Positions 46,412-55,550 are shown, counted from the stretch's first letter. The stretch: DNA of 64,000 nt from Yinghuangia seranimata (GCF_029953285.1 NZ_JASAOI010000054.1:58102-122101); one strand, 5' to 3'. The notes: a model not told the origin generated them from the letters alone. Numbers and translations: made by a program.

Positions 46412-46448
46412 AGGCCCGGCCGGCGGACGGATCCGCTCGGCCGGGCCT
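46412..46448. terminator. Terminator after the MMPL gene
   Basis: AGGCCCGGCCG (46412-46422) pairs perfectly with CGGCCGGGCCT (46438-46448), 13 nt beyond the MMPL stop on the minus strand. Confidence 0.7.
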
Positions 46449-46460
46449 GTGCCGGGTCGG

Positions 46461-48695
46461 TCAGGCGACCGGGTGCAGGACGCGGGTGTCGCTGTCGGCG
46501 GCGGTGTCCTCGAGGCCGCGGGGCATCTTCGACGGCCACCAGTTGCGGTGCCCGAGCAGCACCATCAGCGAGGGCAGGACGACGATGCGGACCACGATCG
46601 CGTCGATGAGCACCGCGGCGGCGAGGCCGACGCCCATCTGCTTCATGTCCATCATGCTCAGCGTCGCGAAGACCGCGAAGACGGAGACCATGACGATCGC
46701 CGCGCTGGTGATGACGCCCGCGGAGCTGGTGATGCCGCGTTCCACGGCCTGCTTGGTGGACATGCCGCTCAGCGCCGCCTCACGGATCCGGCTGACGACG
46801 AACACGTGGTAGTCCATCGACAGTCCGAACAGGACCACGAAGAGGAACAGCGGCAGCCAGGCGATCACGGCGCCGTTGGACGTGAAGTCGAGGATGCCCT
46901 CGGCCCAGTTGCCCTGGAAGACCAGGACGAGCAGGCCGAACGCGGCCATCGCGGAGAGCAGGTTGATCGCGATCGCGGTGAGCGCGACGACCACCGAGCG
47001 GAACGTGAACGCCATCATCACGAAGGTCAGCAGCAGCACGAACCCGATGACCAGCGGCAGCTTTTCCATCACGTGGTCGGCGTAGTCGACGTTGTCCGCC
47101 GTGTCGCCGGCCACCGCGAACTCGGCGCCGGAGACCTTGCCGACGGTGTTCGGCAGGATGTCGTCGCGCAGCGCGTTCAGGGCGTCCTTGGCCTGCTTGC
47201 TGGTGCTGCCGTACGGCGAGGTCACGTCGACGGTGAAAGCGCGGCCGTCGGCGGAGGCCTTCACCTCGGGGGCCTCGTGCGTGAACAGCCGGTGCGTGCC
47301 GACCTCGGCGAGCGCCTGGTCGAGGGCGGCGCGGGTCTCGTTCGACCTGCCGGGCGCGGACAGGACGACGATCTCGTCGGCGGCGTGCTTGCCCGGGAAG
47401 GCCGCGGTCATGCGGTCGTACGACTGGATGACGGACATGTCGCGCGGGAAGTCCTCGAGGGACGAGTTCTGCAGCTTCATCCCGACGGTCGGCACGGCCA
47501 GCACCGCGAGCGCCGCGACGGAGATGCCCAGGGTGGCCTTCGGGTGGTCGAGCGCCGGGCGCAGCATGGCCTTCCACAGCCGCGGCTCGCGGTCCTGGCG
47601 GGCGGTCAGGCGCCACAGCAGCGGGACGCGCGGGCGGTCGATCTTGTTGCCGAGCTTGGCGAGCAGCGCGGGGAGGACGGTGAGCGAGCCCGCCATGGCG
47701 ACCAGGACCACGATGATGCCGGCGGTGGCCAGCCCGGAGAAGATCGCGTCGCCCGCGACGTACATGCCGGCCATGGAGACGGCGACCGCGAAGCCGGACA
47801 CCACGACCGCGTGCCCGGAGGTCTGCGCGGCGACCTCGATCGCGTCGATCTTGCCGAGGCCCTTGGCGCGCTCCTCGCGCTCACGCCGCACGTAGAACAG
47901 CGAGTAGTCGACGCCGACCGCCATGCCGATCATCATGATCACGTTCATGGCGCTGCCGGGGTCGGGGACCAGCGCGCTGACGAGCCCGTACAGCCCGAAC
48001 GACCCGAGCACCGCGGTGAGCGCGAGCAGCACCGGCACCGCCGCGGCGATGAGCGCGCCGAACGCGACCATCAGGATCACCAGGGTCACCGGCAGGCTGA
48101 ACATCTCGGCGGTACCCAGGTCCTTGCCGACCTGGTCCTCGATCCCCTTGTGCAGCGAGCCGTCGCCGACGAGTTCGACGCGCAGCCCCGGGTTGTCCTC
48201 GGCGACCTGCCGCCCGGCCTTCTCCAGCGGCCCGACGCGCTCGGCGGCCTTCTCCGGGTCGCCCTTGTACTCGACCGGGACGAGGTAGGCGGACTTGTCG
48301 GCGGAGACCATCGCCGCGCCGACGCCGGCGACCTCCTTGAGGCCCTTCATCCGCGCGGTGACCGCGGCGGCGGCCCGCTCGGCGGCGGCCCGGTCGAGGG
48401 TGCCGGACTTCGCGGTGATCAGCACGTTCTCGGACGCCGGCGGCACCAGCCCGTACTGCCGGGTGATCTCCCCGGCCCGCCCCGACTGCCCGACGCCCAT
48501 GTCGGACGCCTTGGCCTTGTGCGTCCCGGCCATCCCGCCCGCGACCATGCACACGGCCACGAGCGCGACCCAGATCCCGATCGCCCGCCAGGGGTTCGTG
48601 GCACTCCACCGCGCGAGGCGCACGGTCGCGGTGGTCTTCCGTCCCCTGCCCGCCCGTGGCGTGCCTTGTGGCGTGGTGCTCGTCGGCTGCCCCAT
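46461..48695 (-). CDS. MMPL family RND transporter
   Basis: A 744-aa membrane transporter with two copies of the MMPL unit: one membrane helix, an extracytoplasmic loop, then a cluster of about five helices. Each half has the MMPL motif region (GMAVGVDYSLFYVRREREER and VLFGLSMDYHVFVVSRIREA), with the conserved Asp-Tyr pair used for proton coupling. Such proteins export lipids, siderophores or antibiotics. ATG 48695 is chosen because GAGGGCGGG lies just upstream; GTG 48737 is an alternative. A perfect palindrome lies upstream at 48793-48814. Confidence 0.92.
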   Translation of the reverse strand: MGQPTSTTPQGTPRAGRGRKTTATVRLARWSATNPWRAIGIWVALVAVCMVAGGMAGTHKAKASDMGVGQSGRAGEITRQYGLVPPASENVLITAKSGTLDRAAAERAAAAVTARMKGLKEVAGVGAAMVSADKSAYLVPVEYKGDPEKAAERVGPLEKAGRQVAEDNPGLRVELVGDGSLHKGIEDQVGKDLGTAEMFSLPVTLVILMVAFGALIAAAVPVLLALTAVLGSFGLYGLVSALVPDPGSAMNVIMMIGMAVGVDYSLFYVRREREERAKGLGKIDAIEVAAQTSGHAVVVSGFAVAVSMAGMYVAGDAIFSGLATAGIIVVLVAMAGSLTVLPALLAKLGNKIDRPRVPLLWRLTARQDREPRLWKAMLRPALDHPKATLGISVAALAVLAVPTVGMKLQNSSLEDFPRDMSVIQSYDRMTAAFPGKHAADEIVVLSAPGRSNETRAALDQALAEVGTHRLFTHEAPEVKASADGRAFTVDVTSPYGSTSKQAKDALNALRDDILPNTVGKVSGAEFAVAGDTADNVDYADHVMEKLPLVIGFVLLLTFVMMAFTFRSVVVALTAIAINLLSAMAAFGLLVLVFQGNWAEGILDFTSNGAVIAWLPLFLFVVLFGLSMDYHVFVVSRIREAALSGMSTKQAVERGITSSAGVITSAAIVMVSVFAVFATLSMMDMKQMGVGLAAAVLIDAIVVRIVVLPSLMVLLGHRNWWPSKMPRGLEDTAADSDTRVLHPVA

Positions 48696-48792
48696 GGCGA
48701 ACCCGCCCTCTCGATTCGGCGTCCGTGTCTCGGTCACGTCATCGAGTCTTCTGTGCCGCGCCGCCGCGGACATTGCCCTCAGCCGCCGACCT

Positions 48793-48814
48793 GGGGTGGG
48801 TCCAGACCCACCCC
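48793..48814. promoter_or_regulatory. 22-bp palindrome upstream of the MMPL gene
   Basis: GGGGTGGGTC (48793-48802), CA, GACCCACCCC (48805-48814) is a perfect inverted repeat in the MMPL promoter region; probably an operator. Confidence 0.5.
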
Positions 48815-48837
48815 GGACGCACGGGAGTTCGCGCGCG

Positions 48838-48867
48838 AAAGGCCCGAGGCGGCAGCCTCGGGCCTTT
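48838..48867. terminator. Terminator after the alpha/beta hydrolase
   Basis: AAAGGCCCGAGGC (48838-48850) and GCCTCGGGCCTTT (48855-48867) form a perfect 13-bp stem with a GGCA loop and T-rich ends. Confidence 0.85.
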
Positions 48868-48880
48868 GCCGTCAGGGGAA

Positions 48881-49552
48881 TCAGGAAGCCGCGGAGAGCA
48901 GGACCTTCAGCAGCGCGTCCGGCGCGTCGCGCATGACGTTGTGGCCGGAGTCGAGGGCGTGGGTCTGCCAGGCGGGGTCCGCGGTCAGGCGGTCGTAGGT
49001 CGGGGTGAAGGGCGACTCGGTGGGCCAACCGGTCGCGTAGACGTAGTGCTTGGTCGCGAAGCGGTCCAGGCTGCCGTCCAGCCGGATCGCCTGGAGCAGG
49101 CTGGCGAGCGGGTGCGGGGTGGCGCGCGGGTCGAAGAACGGCAGCGGGGCGCTGGTGAGGCCGGTGGCGTCGGTGCCGTTGAGGTACCACTCGCGCTCGT
49201 TGTCCGTGACGAGGCTCCAGATGGACTGGCCGTTCTCGGGGACCGCCGCGTCGATGTACACCAGGCCGGAGACGCGCTCGGGGACGCGGTCGGCGGCGCC
49301 GGTGACGACCATGCCGCCGTAGCTGTGGCCGACGAGGACGGCGTCGGTGATCTGCTCGTCCTCGAGGTGGTTCACCACGTCGGTGATGTGGGTGTCGAGG
49401 TTGACGGACGCGTTGAGCAGGTGCCTGCGGCTGCCGACGCCGGTCATGGTGAGCGGGTACGCCTCGTGGCCCTCGCGGCGCAGGGCGCGCGCGACGGGCT
49501 CGAAGGTCCAGGCGCCGTGCCAGGCACCGGGGACGAGGACGAAGGTGGTCAT
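48881..49552 (-). CDS. Alpha/beta hydrolase (esterase / hydroxynitrile lyase-like)
   Basis: A 223-aa cytoplasmic hydrolase. TFVLVPGAWHGAWTFEPVAR, the GHSYGGMVVTGAADR nucleophile elbow (Ser), and the C-terminal TPTYDRLTADPAW and DSGHNVMRDAPDAL (Asp and His) are the salicylate-esterase/hydroxynitrile-lyase pattern. Substrate unknown. GGAGCAGCG precedes the ATG. The quinone-oxidoreductase-like gene lies upstream in the same direction, 39 bp away, so the pair may be cotranscribed. Confidence 0.9.
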   Translation of the reverse strand: MTTFVLVPGAWHGAWTFEPVARALRREGHEAYPLTMTGVGSRRHLLNASVNLDTHITDVVNHLEDEQITDAVLVGHSYGGMVVTGAADRVPERVSGLVYIDAAVPENGQSIWSLVTDNEREWYLNGTDATGLTSAPLPFFDPRATPHPLASLLQAIRLDGSLDRFATKHYVYATGWPTESPFTPTYDRLTADPAWQTHALDSGHNVMRDAPDALLKVLLSAAS

Positions 49553-49591
49553 TGCGCTGCTCCGTTGCGGGAAAGGCCGTCGGGCGGTGCC

Positions 49592-50536
49592 TCAGGCGTC
49601 GACAGTGAGAACGATCTTCCCGGTGGTGCGCCCGGTCTCCGCGAGCCGGTGCGCGTCGGCGGCGTCGGCGAGCGGCAGCGTGGTGTGGACGCGCGGCTGG
49701 AGGCGGCCGACCTCGGCGAGGGCGGCGATCTCGCGGAGCCCGGTGGGGTCGGCCTCGACGATCATGAACGCGGCGCGCAGGCCCAGGGGTTCGGCGATGG
49801 CGGCGAGCGCGGCCTCGGCGGGTGAGGCGAGGGAGACGACGATGCCGCCGGGGCGGAGGGTGCGCAGCGAGCGCGGGCCGTAATCGCCGCCGATGGTGTC
49901 GAGGACGGCGTCGACGTCGGAGACCGCCTCGGCGAAGTCGACGGTGCGGTAGTCGACGAGTTCATCGGCGCCGAGGGCGCGCAGGAACGCGTGCTTGGCG
50001 GCGCTCGCGGTGCCGATGACGTACGCCCCGCGCGCTTTGGCGATCTGCACGGCGAGGTGCCCGACGCCGCCGGCGGCCGCGTGGACGAGCACGCGCTGGC
50101 ACGGCCGGACGTCGGCTGTGTCGACCAGCGCCTGCCAGGCGGTCAGGGCCGCCATCGGCAGCGCCGCGGCCTCGGTGTGCGTGAGCCCGAGGGGCTTGGG
50201 CGCGAGGTGGCGGGTCGGGGACGTCACGTACTCGGCGTAGGCGCCGGCCGGCGCCGGATGCCGCGGCAGCCCGAACACCTCGTCGCCGGGCCGGAACACG
50301 GTGACGCCGGGGCCGACCTCCTCGACGACGCCCGAGACGTCCCACCCGAGCCGTACGGGCGCGTCGCCGCCCGCGAGCCCGCCGGTGGCACGGTGCCACG
50401 CGTCGGTCGGGTTGAACGCCGCGGCCCGCACTTTGACGAGGACTTCGGCTGGTCCGGGCACGGGCCGGTCGACCTCGACGACCTTCAGGGTCTCGGGCCC
50501 GCCGAACGCGTCCTGGCCGATCGCGCGCATCTTCAT
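49592..50536 (-). CDS. NADP-dependent oxidoreductase (quinone reductase-like MDR)
   Basis: A 314-aa medium-chain dehydrogenase/reductase without zinc ligands. The N-terminus has MRAIGQDAFGGPETLKVVEVDRP, the GD-GDEVFGL loop, and the nucleotide fold VLVHAAAGGVGHLAVQIAKARG; GKIVLTVDA ends it. Such enzymes reduce quinones or enones with NADPH. GGAGGACTGTG precedes ATG 50536. It is divergent from an MFS exporter, with a TetR-type palindrome between them, suggesting joint induction by an electrophile or drug. Confidence 0.9.
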   Translation of the reverse strand: MKMRAIGQDAFGGPETLKVVEVDRPVPGPAEVLVKVRAAAFNPTDAWHRATGGLAGGDAPVRLGWDVSGVVEEVGPGVTVFRPGDEVFGLPRHPAPAGAYAEYVTSPTRHLAPKPLGLTHTEAAALPMAALTAWQALVDTADVRPCQRVLVHAAAGGVGHLAVQIAKARGAYVIGTASAAKHAFLRALGADELVDYRTVDFAEAVSDVDAVLDTIGGDYGPRSLRTLRPGGIVVSLASPAEAALAAIAEPLGLRAAFMIVEADPTGLREIAALAEVGRLQPRVHTTLPLADAADAHRLAETGRTTGKIVLTVDA

Positions 50537-50661
50537 CACAGTCCTCCGGAGATTCGGTTGGGTCGCGGATGCGGCCGAACTGAACCTTCCGTCGGCGGCC
50601 GGGATTCCCGAGCGGGTCGGATCACGCCCGGGAGGCGGTCCGCCTTTGTGCGGCACCTCAC

Positions 50662-50676
50662 CTGACGGTCCGTCAG
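50662..50676. promoter_or_regulatory. TetR-type operator between oxidoreductase and MFS genes
   Basis: CTGACGG-T-CCGTCAG is a perfect 15-bp palindrome of the classical TetR form TGACGG-x-CCGTCA. A TetR gene lies 2.3 kb downstream at 52942. Confidence 0.55.
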
Positions 50677-50788
50677 ATTTGTGCGGCGAACCCGTTGATG
50701 ATCCGCCGAGCGCCCTCTAGGTTCAGTTCATCGCTTGATGACATTGCTGCGGCGCCGACCCGGCGCGGCCGACGGACGGGAGTGCCGC

Positions 50789-52267
50789 ATGACCGTGACG
50801 CCCCCGCCCACCCGGAGCCTGCGGCAGCGGCTGATCGTGCCGGTCCTCGCCTACGCGGGCATCCTGATGGCGCTCATGCAGACCGTCGTCGTGCCGCTGC
50901 TGCCCGACCTGCCCGCCGAGACCGGCGCGTCCCCCGCGACGATCAGCTGGATGCTCACCGCGACGCTGGTCACCGGCGCCGTCCTCAACCCGGTGCTCGG
51001 CCGCGCCGGCGACATGTACGGCAAGCGCCGCGTCCTGCTCGCCTCGCTCGCCACCATGACCGCCGGCTCGGTGCTGTGCGCGGTCACCTCCGACATCCGC
51101 CTGCTCATCGCCGCCCGCGCGCTCCAGGGCACCGCGGCCGTCGTCGTGTCGCTGGCGACCAGCATCATGCGCGACGAACTGCCGCCCGAGCGGGTCGGGT
51201 CCGCGGCGGCGCTGATGAGCTCGACGGTCGGGCTGGGCGCCGCGTTCGGCCTGCCGCTCGCCTCGATCGTCGTCGAACACGCCGACTGGCACACGATGTT
51301 CTGGGTCACCACGGGCCTCGGCGTGCTCGGCCTGGTCGCGTCGTGGTTCGTCGTCCCCGAGTCGCCGGTGCGCACGCCGGGCCGCTTCGACCTCGTCGGC
51401 ACCGTGATGCTGGCCGCCGGGCTCGTCGCTCTGCTGCTCGCGGTGTCCAAGGGCGGCGAGTGGGGCTGGACGTCGCCCACCGTCCCCGCGCTGGCCGGCG
51501 GCGGCGTGGCCGTCCTGCTGCTGTGGGGGCGCCACCAGCTGCACGCCCGCGAACCCGTCGTCGACCTGCGCCTCGCGGCCCGCCGCACGGTGTTCCTGCC
51601 GCACGCCGCCGCACTGCTCACCGGCTTCGCGTTCTACGCCAACTGGCTCGCGACCGCGCAGCTCGTCCAGGCGCCGACCACCACCGGCTACGGGCTCGGC
51701 GAGTCGGCCGTCACCGCGAGCCTGTGCCTGCTGCCCGGCGGCGTGATCATGGTGGTGCTGTCACCGGTGTCCGCGCGCATGTCCGACGCGTACGGCGCCC
51801 GCGTCACGCTCGCACTCGGCACCGCCGTCATCTCGGCCGCGTACCTGGTCCGCGTGTTCACCAGCGAGCACCTGCTCACGATCGCCCTGGGCGCCTCCCT
51901 GTGCTCGGTCGGGACGACGCTGGCCTACTCGGCGCTGCCGACGCTCGTCATCCAGGCCGTGCCGCAGGAGCAGACCGCGGCGGCGACCGGCCTCAACGTC
52001 CTGATGCGCACCATCGGGCAGGCCACCTGCAGCACCGTCGTCGCCGTCGTGCTGACCCGCATGACGACGGACGCGGGCGGCGTACGCGTCGCCAGCCTCG
52101 GCGCCTACCAGCTGGTCTTCGCCCTGGCGAGCGTGGTCGCCGCGGCCGCGTCGGTCACGGCGCTCGGACTGCCGCGCCGCGTTCAGCGGGAGAGCCGCAG
52201 CCGCGCGAAGCGCAGCCCGGGCTCCGGCTCGAAGGTGTCGACGAGCACGAACCCGAGGCGCTTGTAG
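50789..52267 (+). CDS. MFS drug exporter (DHA2/14-TM type)
   Basis: A ~492-aa transporter with about 14 membrane segments. Motif A appears as GRAGDMYGKRRVLLASL, motif C-like regions follow, and TVVVPLLPDLPAETGASPATISWM is the DHA2 N-terminal pattern. It should export toxic compounds using the proton gradient. GGGAG precedes ATG 50789. The last ~28 codons overlap the 3' end of the convergent GNAT gene, and that tail is not membrane-like, so the original stop may have been lost. Confidence 0.9.
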   Translation: MTVTPPPTRSLRQRLIVPVLAYAGILMALMQTVVVPLLPDLPAETGASPATISWMLTATLVTGAVLNPVLGRAGDMYGKRRVLLASLATMTAGSVLCAVTSDIRLLIAARALQGTAAVVVSLATSIMRDELPPERVGSAAALMSSTVGLGAAFGLPLASIVVEHADWHTMFWVTTGLGVLGLVASWFVVPESPVRTPGRFDLVGTVMLAAGLVALLLAVSKGGEWGWTSPTVPALAGGGVAVLLLWGRHQLHAREPVVDLRLAARRTVFLPHAAALLTGFAFYANWLATAQLVQAPTTTGYGLGESAVTASLCLLPGGVIMVVLSPVSARMSDAYGARVTLALGTAVISAAYLVRVFTSEHLLTIALGASLCSVGTTLAYSALPTLVIQAVPQEQTAAATGLNVLMRTIGQATCSTVVAVVLTRMTTDAGGVRVASLGAYQLVFALASVVAAAASVTALGLPRRVQRESRSRAKRSPGSGSKVSTSTNPRRL

Positions 52268-52773
52268 AGCGTCATCGCGGGCGTGTTCGCGGCGCCGGTG
52301 CCGACCTCCGCGTCGCAGCCGGGCGCGAGCTCCTCCAGCAGGTGGACGAGCAGCCGGGTCGCCAGGCCGCGCCGGAACCAGGCGGGGTCGACGCAGACCC
52401 GGTCGATGTCGATCGTCCGGTCGCGCGCCGGCCGGTCCCCGTCGCGTGCCGACCGTGCCCCGTCGCCCGCCGGACGCTCCCCGCCGACCGCCTCCGCGCC
52501 GCACTCCCGCCACGCCACGAACGCCGCGACCTGGCCGCGCGCCGTCGTCGCGGCCAGCCAGCGCAGCGGCAGCGCGCGCAGATCGGCCAGCGTCTCCGAC
52601 AGCGGCGGGATCTCGTAGAAGCCGATCAGCTCCGCCTCGACGGCGTACGCCGCCCGCCCGACCCGGTACAGCGCGGACGCGACCCGCGCGTCGTCGGCCG
52701 GGAAGACCTCGCGCAGCGTCAGCTCGGGCGCGGCGGGGCCGCCGCGCCGTCCGGGCTGGTCGGAACCGGTCAT
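52183..52773 (-). CDS. GNAT family N-acetyltransferase
   Basis: A 196-aa acetyltransferase. The acetyl-CoA motif is RVCVDPAWFRRGLATRLLVHLLEE, preceded by the core strands and followed by NTPAMTLYKRLGFVLVD. A middle insertion (GERPAGDGARSARDGDRPARD) is low complexity. Substrate unknown. It overlaps the MFS gene tail by 85 bp at its 3' end. Confidence 0.88.
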   Translation of the reverse strand: MTGSDQPGRRGGPAAPELTLREVFPADDARVASALYRVGRAAYAVEAELIGFYEIPPLSETLADLRALPLRWLAATTARGQVAAFVAWRECGAEAVGGERPAGDGARSARDGDRPARDRTIDIDRVCVDPAWFRRGLATRLLVHLLEELAPGCDAEVGTGAANTPAMTLYKRLGFVLVDTFEPEPGLRFARLRLSR

Positions 52774-52941
52774 GCCCCCAGGCTAATTCGCGGGTCGGAC
52801 GGATCCGCGGGCGGCTCGCGGGCACGTTCCCGACCCGTAGTCCGCCGACGGCAGCTCCGCGGTGCCGCCGCCGGTTCGACCCCGACCCGATCACCCGCCG
52901 ATAGAATCCGGCGCGACCCCCCGGCCCGGAGCGAGGACCCG

Positions 52942-53514
52942 ATGCGGCAGAACCCGGCACGACGCGCGGCGCTGCTCGACGCGGCGATCGCCGTGCTCGC
53001 CGAGGAGGGCGCCCGGGGCCTGACACTGCGCGCGGTCGACAAGCGCGCGGGCGTCCCGACCGGCACCGCGACCAACTACTTCCCGAACCGCGACGAGCTG
53101 CTCAACCAGGTCGGCATGCGCGTCTTCGAGCGCATGGCGCCCGGGCCCGAGGTGTTCGCCGCGATCCGCTCCGGGCGGCACGACCGCGAGCACCTGGTGG
53201 CGACCGCGCGGGAGATCTTCGACCGGGTCACGGCGAACCGCGAGGGCTGGCTGGCGCTCCTGGAGCTGCGGCTCGAGGCGACCCGGCGGCCCGAGCTGCG
53301 GACGATGCTGACCGGCACCATCAGCGCGGACCTCACCGGGAACGTCGAGCGCCACCCGGAGCTCGGCATGCCGGGCGACGCGGACACCGTGGTGCTGCTC
53401 TACCTGGCGCTGAACTGGCTGGTGCTGGAGCGGCTGACGCTGCCCGACGTCATCCCCGAGGAGCGCGTCGACGAGCTGATCCGCGTGATCGCCGAGCGCG
53501 CCCTCCCCCGCTGA
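52942..53514 (+). CDS. TetR family transcriptional regulator
   Basis: A 190-aa regulator. N-terminal helix-turn-helix: LLDAAIAVLAEEGARGLTLR, AVDKRAGVPTGTATNYFPNR. The C-terminal ligand domain is helical with LALLELRLEATRRPELRTML. GAGCGAGGACCC precedes the ATG. It is a good candidate to bind the CTGACGG-T-CCGTCAG site near the MFS gene. It converges on the carotenoid oxygenase gene with a 1-nt gap. Confidence 0.92.
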   Translation: MRQNPARRAALLDAAIAVLAEEGARGLTLRAVDKRAGVPTGTATNYFPNRDELLNQVGMRVFERMAPGPEVFAAIRSGRHDREHLVATAREIFDRVTANREGWLALLELRLEATRRPELRTMLTGTISADLTGNVERHPELGMPGDADTVVLLYLALNWLVLERLTLPDVIPEERVDELIRVIAERALPR

Positions 53515-53515
53515 G

Positions 53516-54778
53516 TCAGCGCGCCGCGAACCAGTCGCCGTGGAAGCCGAACGGCACACGGACCGGCAGGTGCACCGCCGCCACGGCCTCGAGCGTCTCG
53601 GCGTCCCGCACCACCAGGTCGCTGGTGTCGGTCATGGCGTCGTACACGTACCCGAGCAGCCAGCCGGCGCCGCCCGCGCGGTCGTCGGCGGCCGCGAACG
53701 CGAACTCGTTCGGCGTCCGCCCCGGTCCGAACTCGTGGGCGATCGACGTGCCGCGCGCCAGGTCGTAGCGCACCAGGGCGCGGTCGGTGACGGTGTACCC
53801 CACGGTCGCGGGGAGGCCCGCCAGCCGGTCGTCGATGCGCGGGAACTCGGCGACGCGGTCGTCGAGTTGCTCCTCGCGCACGGTGCCCGAGGCGAGGTCG
53901 ACGGTCCACCGCCACAGCGACGACGAGATCCCGACGGCCTTCGACTCGTCCGCGCTCGGCATCCGCATCACGTGCAGGACGATGCGGTCGCCCTCCTCGT
54001 GCGCGTTGAGCGCGTGGAAGACGTAGCACGGCTCGATCTCGAACCACCGCACGGCGCCGTGCGGGTCGTCGCGGCGCAGCACGCCGAGCCGCGCGCCGTA
54101 CGACGGGTCCCACTTGTACGGCAGGCCCTTGTCGACCAGGTCCAGCGAGAACACGATCGGCAGGTCCATGAACACCACGTGCCGGTCGGTCAGATGGAAG
54201 TCGTGCATCATTGTCGCCCCCGGCACCTCCACGTCGCGGCTGACGACGAGCTCCCCGGCCGCGTCGGCGCGGTGGTAGGTGAGGTAAGGCGGGCGCCCCC
54301 ACCCGTACCCGAAGAAGTGCAGCTCACCGGTGGTGGGGCAGATCTTCGGGTGCGCGGTCATCGCGGTCGTGAGCCGGCCGTCGAAGTCGTAGGGGCCGAC
54401 GGTGTCGAGGTCGGCGGTGACCTCGTACGGGAACGAGCTCTCGACGAGGGCGAACGTGCGCCCGGCGTGCCGCACGACGTGTGTGTTGGCGGCGCCCGCG
54501 GTGAGGTCCCTACTGCCGTCCGGGCGGAAGAACTCGCGGTGCGTGTCGACGTAGCGGTTGCGGTACCACGCGGCGCGCCCGCCCTCGAGGCGGACGCCGT
54601 GCAGCATGCCGTCGCCGACGAACCAGTGCGGTGACTCGCCCGACCTCGGATTGGGCCCGTTGCGCACGTACGTGCCGGTGAGTTCGGCCGGCAGCGTGCC
54701 GGTGACCTTGAGCTCGGTCTCGGTGCGCTCCTCGGACACGGGGGCGTAGTTGCCGGAAAGGTGCGCGGGGACGGTCAT
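53516..54778 (-). CDS. Carotenoid cleavage oxygenase family protein
   Basis: A 420-aa enzyme of the RPE65/CCD family. The seven-bladed propeller iron ligands appear as four His: AHPKICPTTGELHFFGYGW, MMHDFHLTDRHVVFMDLP, CYVFHALNAHEEGD and FGFHGDWF near the C-terminus (landmarks). The N-terminal TGTYVRNGPNPRSGESPHWFVGDGMLHG is typical. It would split double bonds of carotenoids, stilbenes or related compounds with oxygen; no carotenoid synthesis genes are nearby. AAGGAGTCCCG precedes ATG 54778. A membrane protein gene lies upstream. Confidence 0.93.
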   Translation of the reverse strand: MTVPAHLSGNYAPVSEERTETELKVTGTLPAELTGTYVRNGPNPRSGESPHWFVGDGMLHGVRLEGGRAAWYRNRYVDTHREFFRPDGSRDLTAGAANTHVVRHAGRTFALVESSFPYEVTADLDTVGPYDFDGRLTTAMTAHPKICPTTGELHFFGYGWGRPPYLTYHRADAAGELVVSRDVEVPGATMMHDFHLTDRHVVFMDLPIVFSLDLVDKGLPYKWDPSYGARLGVLRRDDPHGAVRWFEIEPCYVFHALNAHEEGDRIVLHVMRMPSADESKAVGISSSLWRWTVDLASGTVREEQLDDRVAEFPRIDDRLAGLPATVGYTVTDRALVRYDLARGTSIAHEFGPGRTPNEFAFAAADDRAGGAGWLLGYVYDAMTDTSDLVVRDAETLEAVAAVHLPVRVPFGFHGDWFAAR

Positions 54779-54870
54779 CGGGACTCCTTGGTCTGAGAGG
54801 CGGGAGCGGCGTAGAAGGTGCGGACGGCGCGAACGGCCGTGGCGGGAACCGAAGATCTGGAAGAGCGGCC

Positions 54871-55425
54871 TCACGCGGCGGCGCGCTGCGACCGGTTGCG
54901 CACGTACTCCGGGTACTTGGCGGTGAACACCACCGGGATGACGAACCCGACGACCTGGACCGCGGTCGACACAACCCCAGAGTGCACGTCGGAGGCGCGC
55001 AGCGCGACGAGGATTCCGGCGGTCACGGTGAACGACGCGGCCCACACCGCGGTGATGACGACGTTGGCCTTGTGGAAGCCGGGCAGGCCCCACACCTCGC
55101 GCGGCACCGAGCGCTTGGCGATGACCAGCGTGAACGGCTTGCCGGCGGCGAGCGACGCCCACGCGGTGACGCCCAGCCAGCCGAGTGACGCGGCGCCCGT
55201 CCAGTCCCGCAGGCCCGAGTCGGGCCGGGCGAAGGCGACGGCGGTCAGGGCCGCGAAGAAGACCGCCGTGCTGACGGTGAGCAGGTCGGCCTGCTCACCG
55301 GTGCGCTGGGCCTTGAGGACCGAGGACCCGGCCGCGAAGAGCGCGACCGCCGCGCCCCAGCGCCAGTCGGCGGTGGAGATCGCCGCGAACGCCAGCCACG
55401 GGATGAAGCTGCGCAGGTAGGTCAT
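54871..55425 (-). CDS. Multi-spanning membrane protein, 184 aa
   Basis: About five membrane segments: FIPWLAFAAISTADW, AAVALFAAGSSVLKAQ, VSTAVFFAALTAVAFARPD, GAASLGWLGVTAWASLAAG, and a C-terminal pair around FTVTAGILVALRASDV and VVGFVIPVVFTAKYPEY. No family is assigned with certainty. It is upstream of the carotenoid oxygenase gene (92 bp apart) and divergent from a PadR regulator, so it probably forms one regulated unit. Confidence 0.8.
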   Translation of the reverse strand: MTYLRSFIPWLAFAAISTADWRWGAAVALFAAGSSVLKAQRTGEQADLLTVSTAVFFAALTAVAFARPDSGLRDWTGAASLGWLGVTAWASLAAGKPFTLVIAKRSVPREVWGLPGFHKANVVITAVWAASFTVTAGILVALRASDVHSGVVSTAVQVVGFVIPVVFTAKYPEYVRNRSQRAAA

Positions 55426-55474
55426 TGGTCGGTCCCCTCGCCCGGTGCCGCCCCTCGGCGGCCGCCCTGTCTTC

Positions 55475-55538
55475 GACGTGTCACTTTCGACACGTCAAAC
55501 AATGACGTTCCACAAGTGACATGTCAACCCCGACATGT
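55475..55538. promoter_or_regulatory. Clustered palindromes between membrane protein and PadR genes
   Basis: GACGTGTC (55475-55482) and GACACGTC (55489-55496) form a perfect inverted repeat with a 6-nt centre. TGACATGTCA (55517-55526) is a perfect palindrome, and GACATGT recurs at 55532-55538. All lie in the divergent promoter region; PadR autoregulation is likely. Confidence 0.6.
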
Positions 55539-55550
55539 ATTGTTGGCGTC

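Noticed and set aside
46449..48998. An 849-aa plus-strand frame opposite the MMPL transporter
   Set aside because: The His/Asp/Gly/Arg-rich translation is the typical antisense artefact; the minus strand has complete MMPL motifs.
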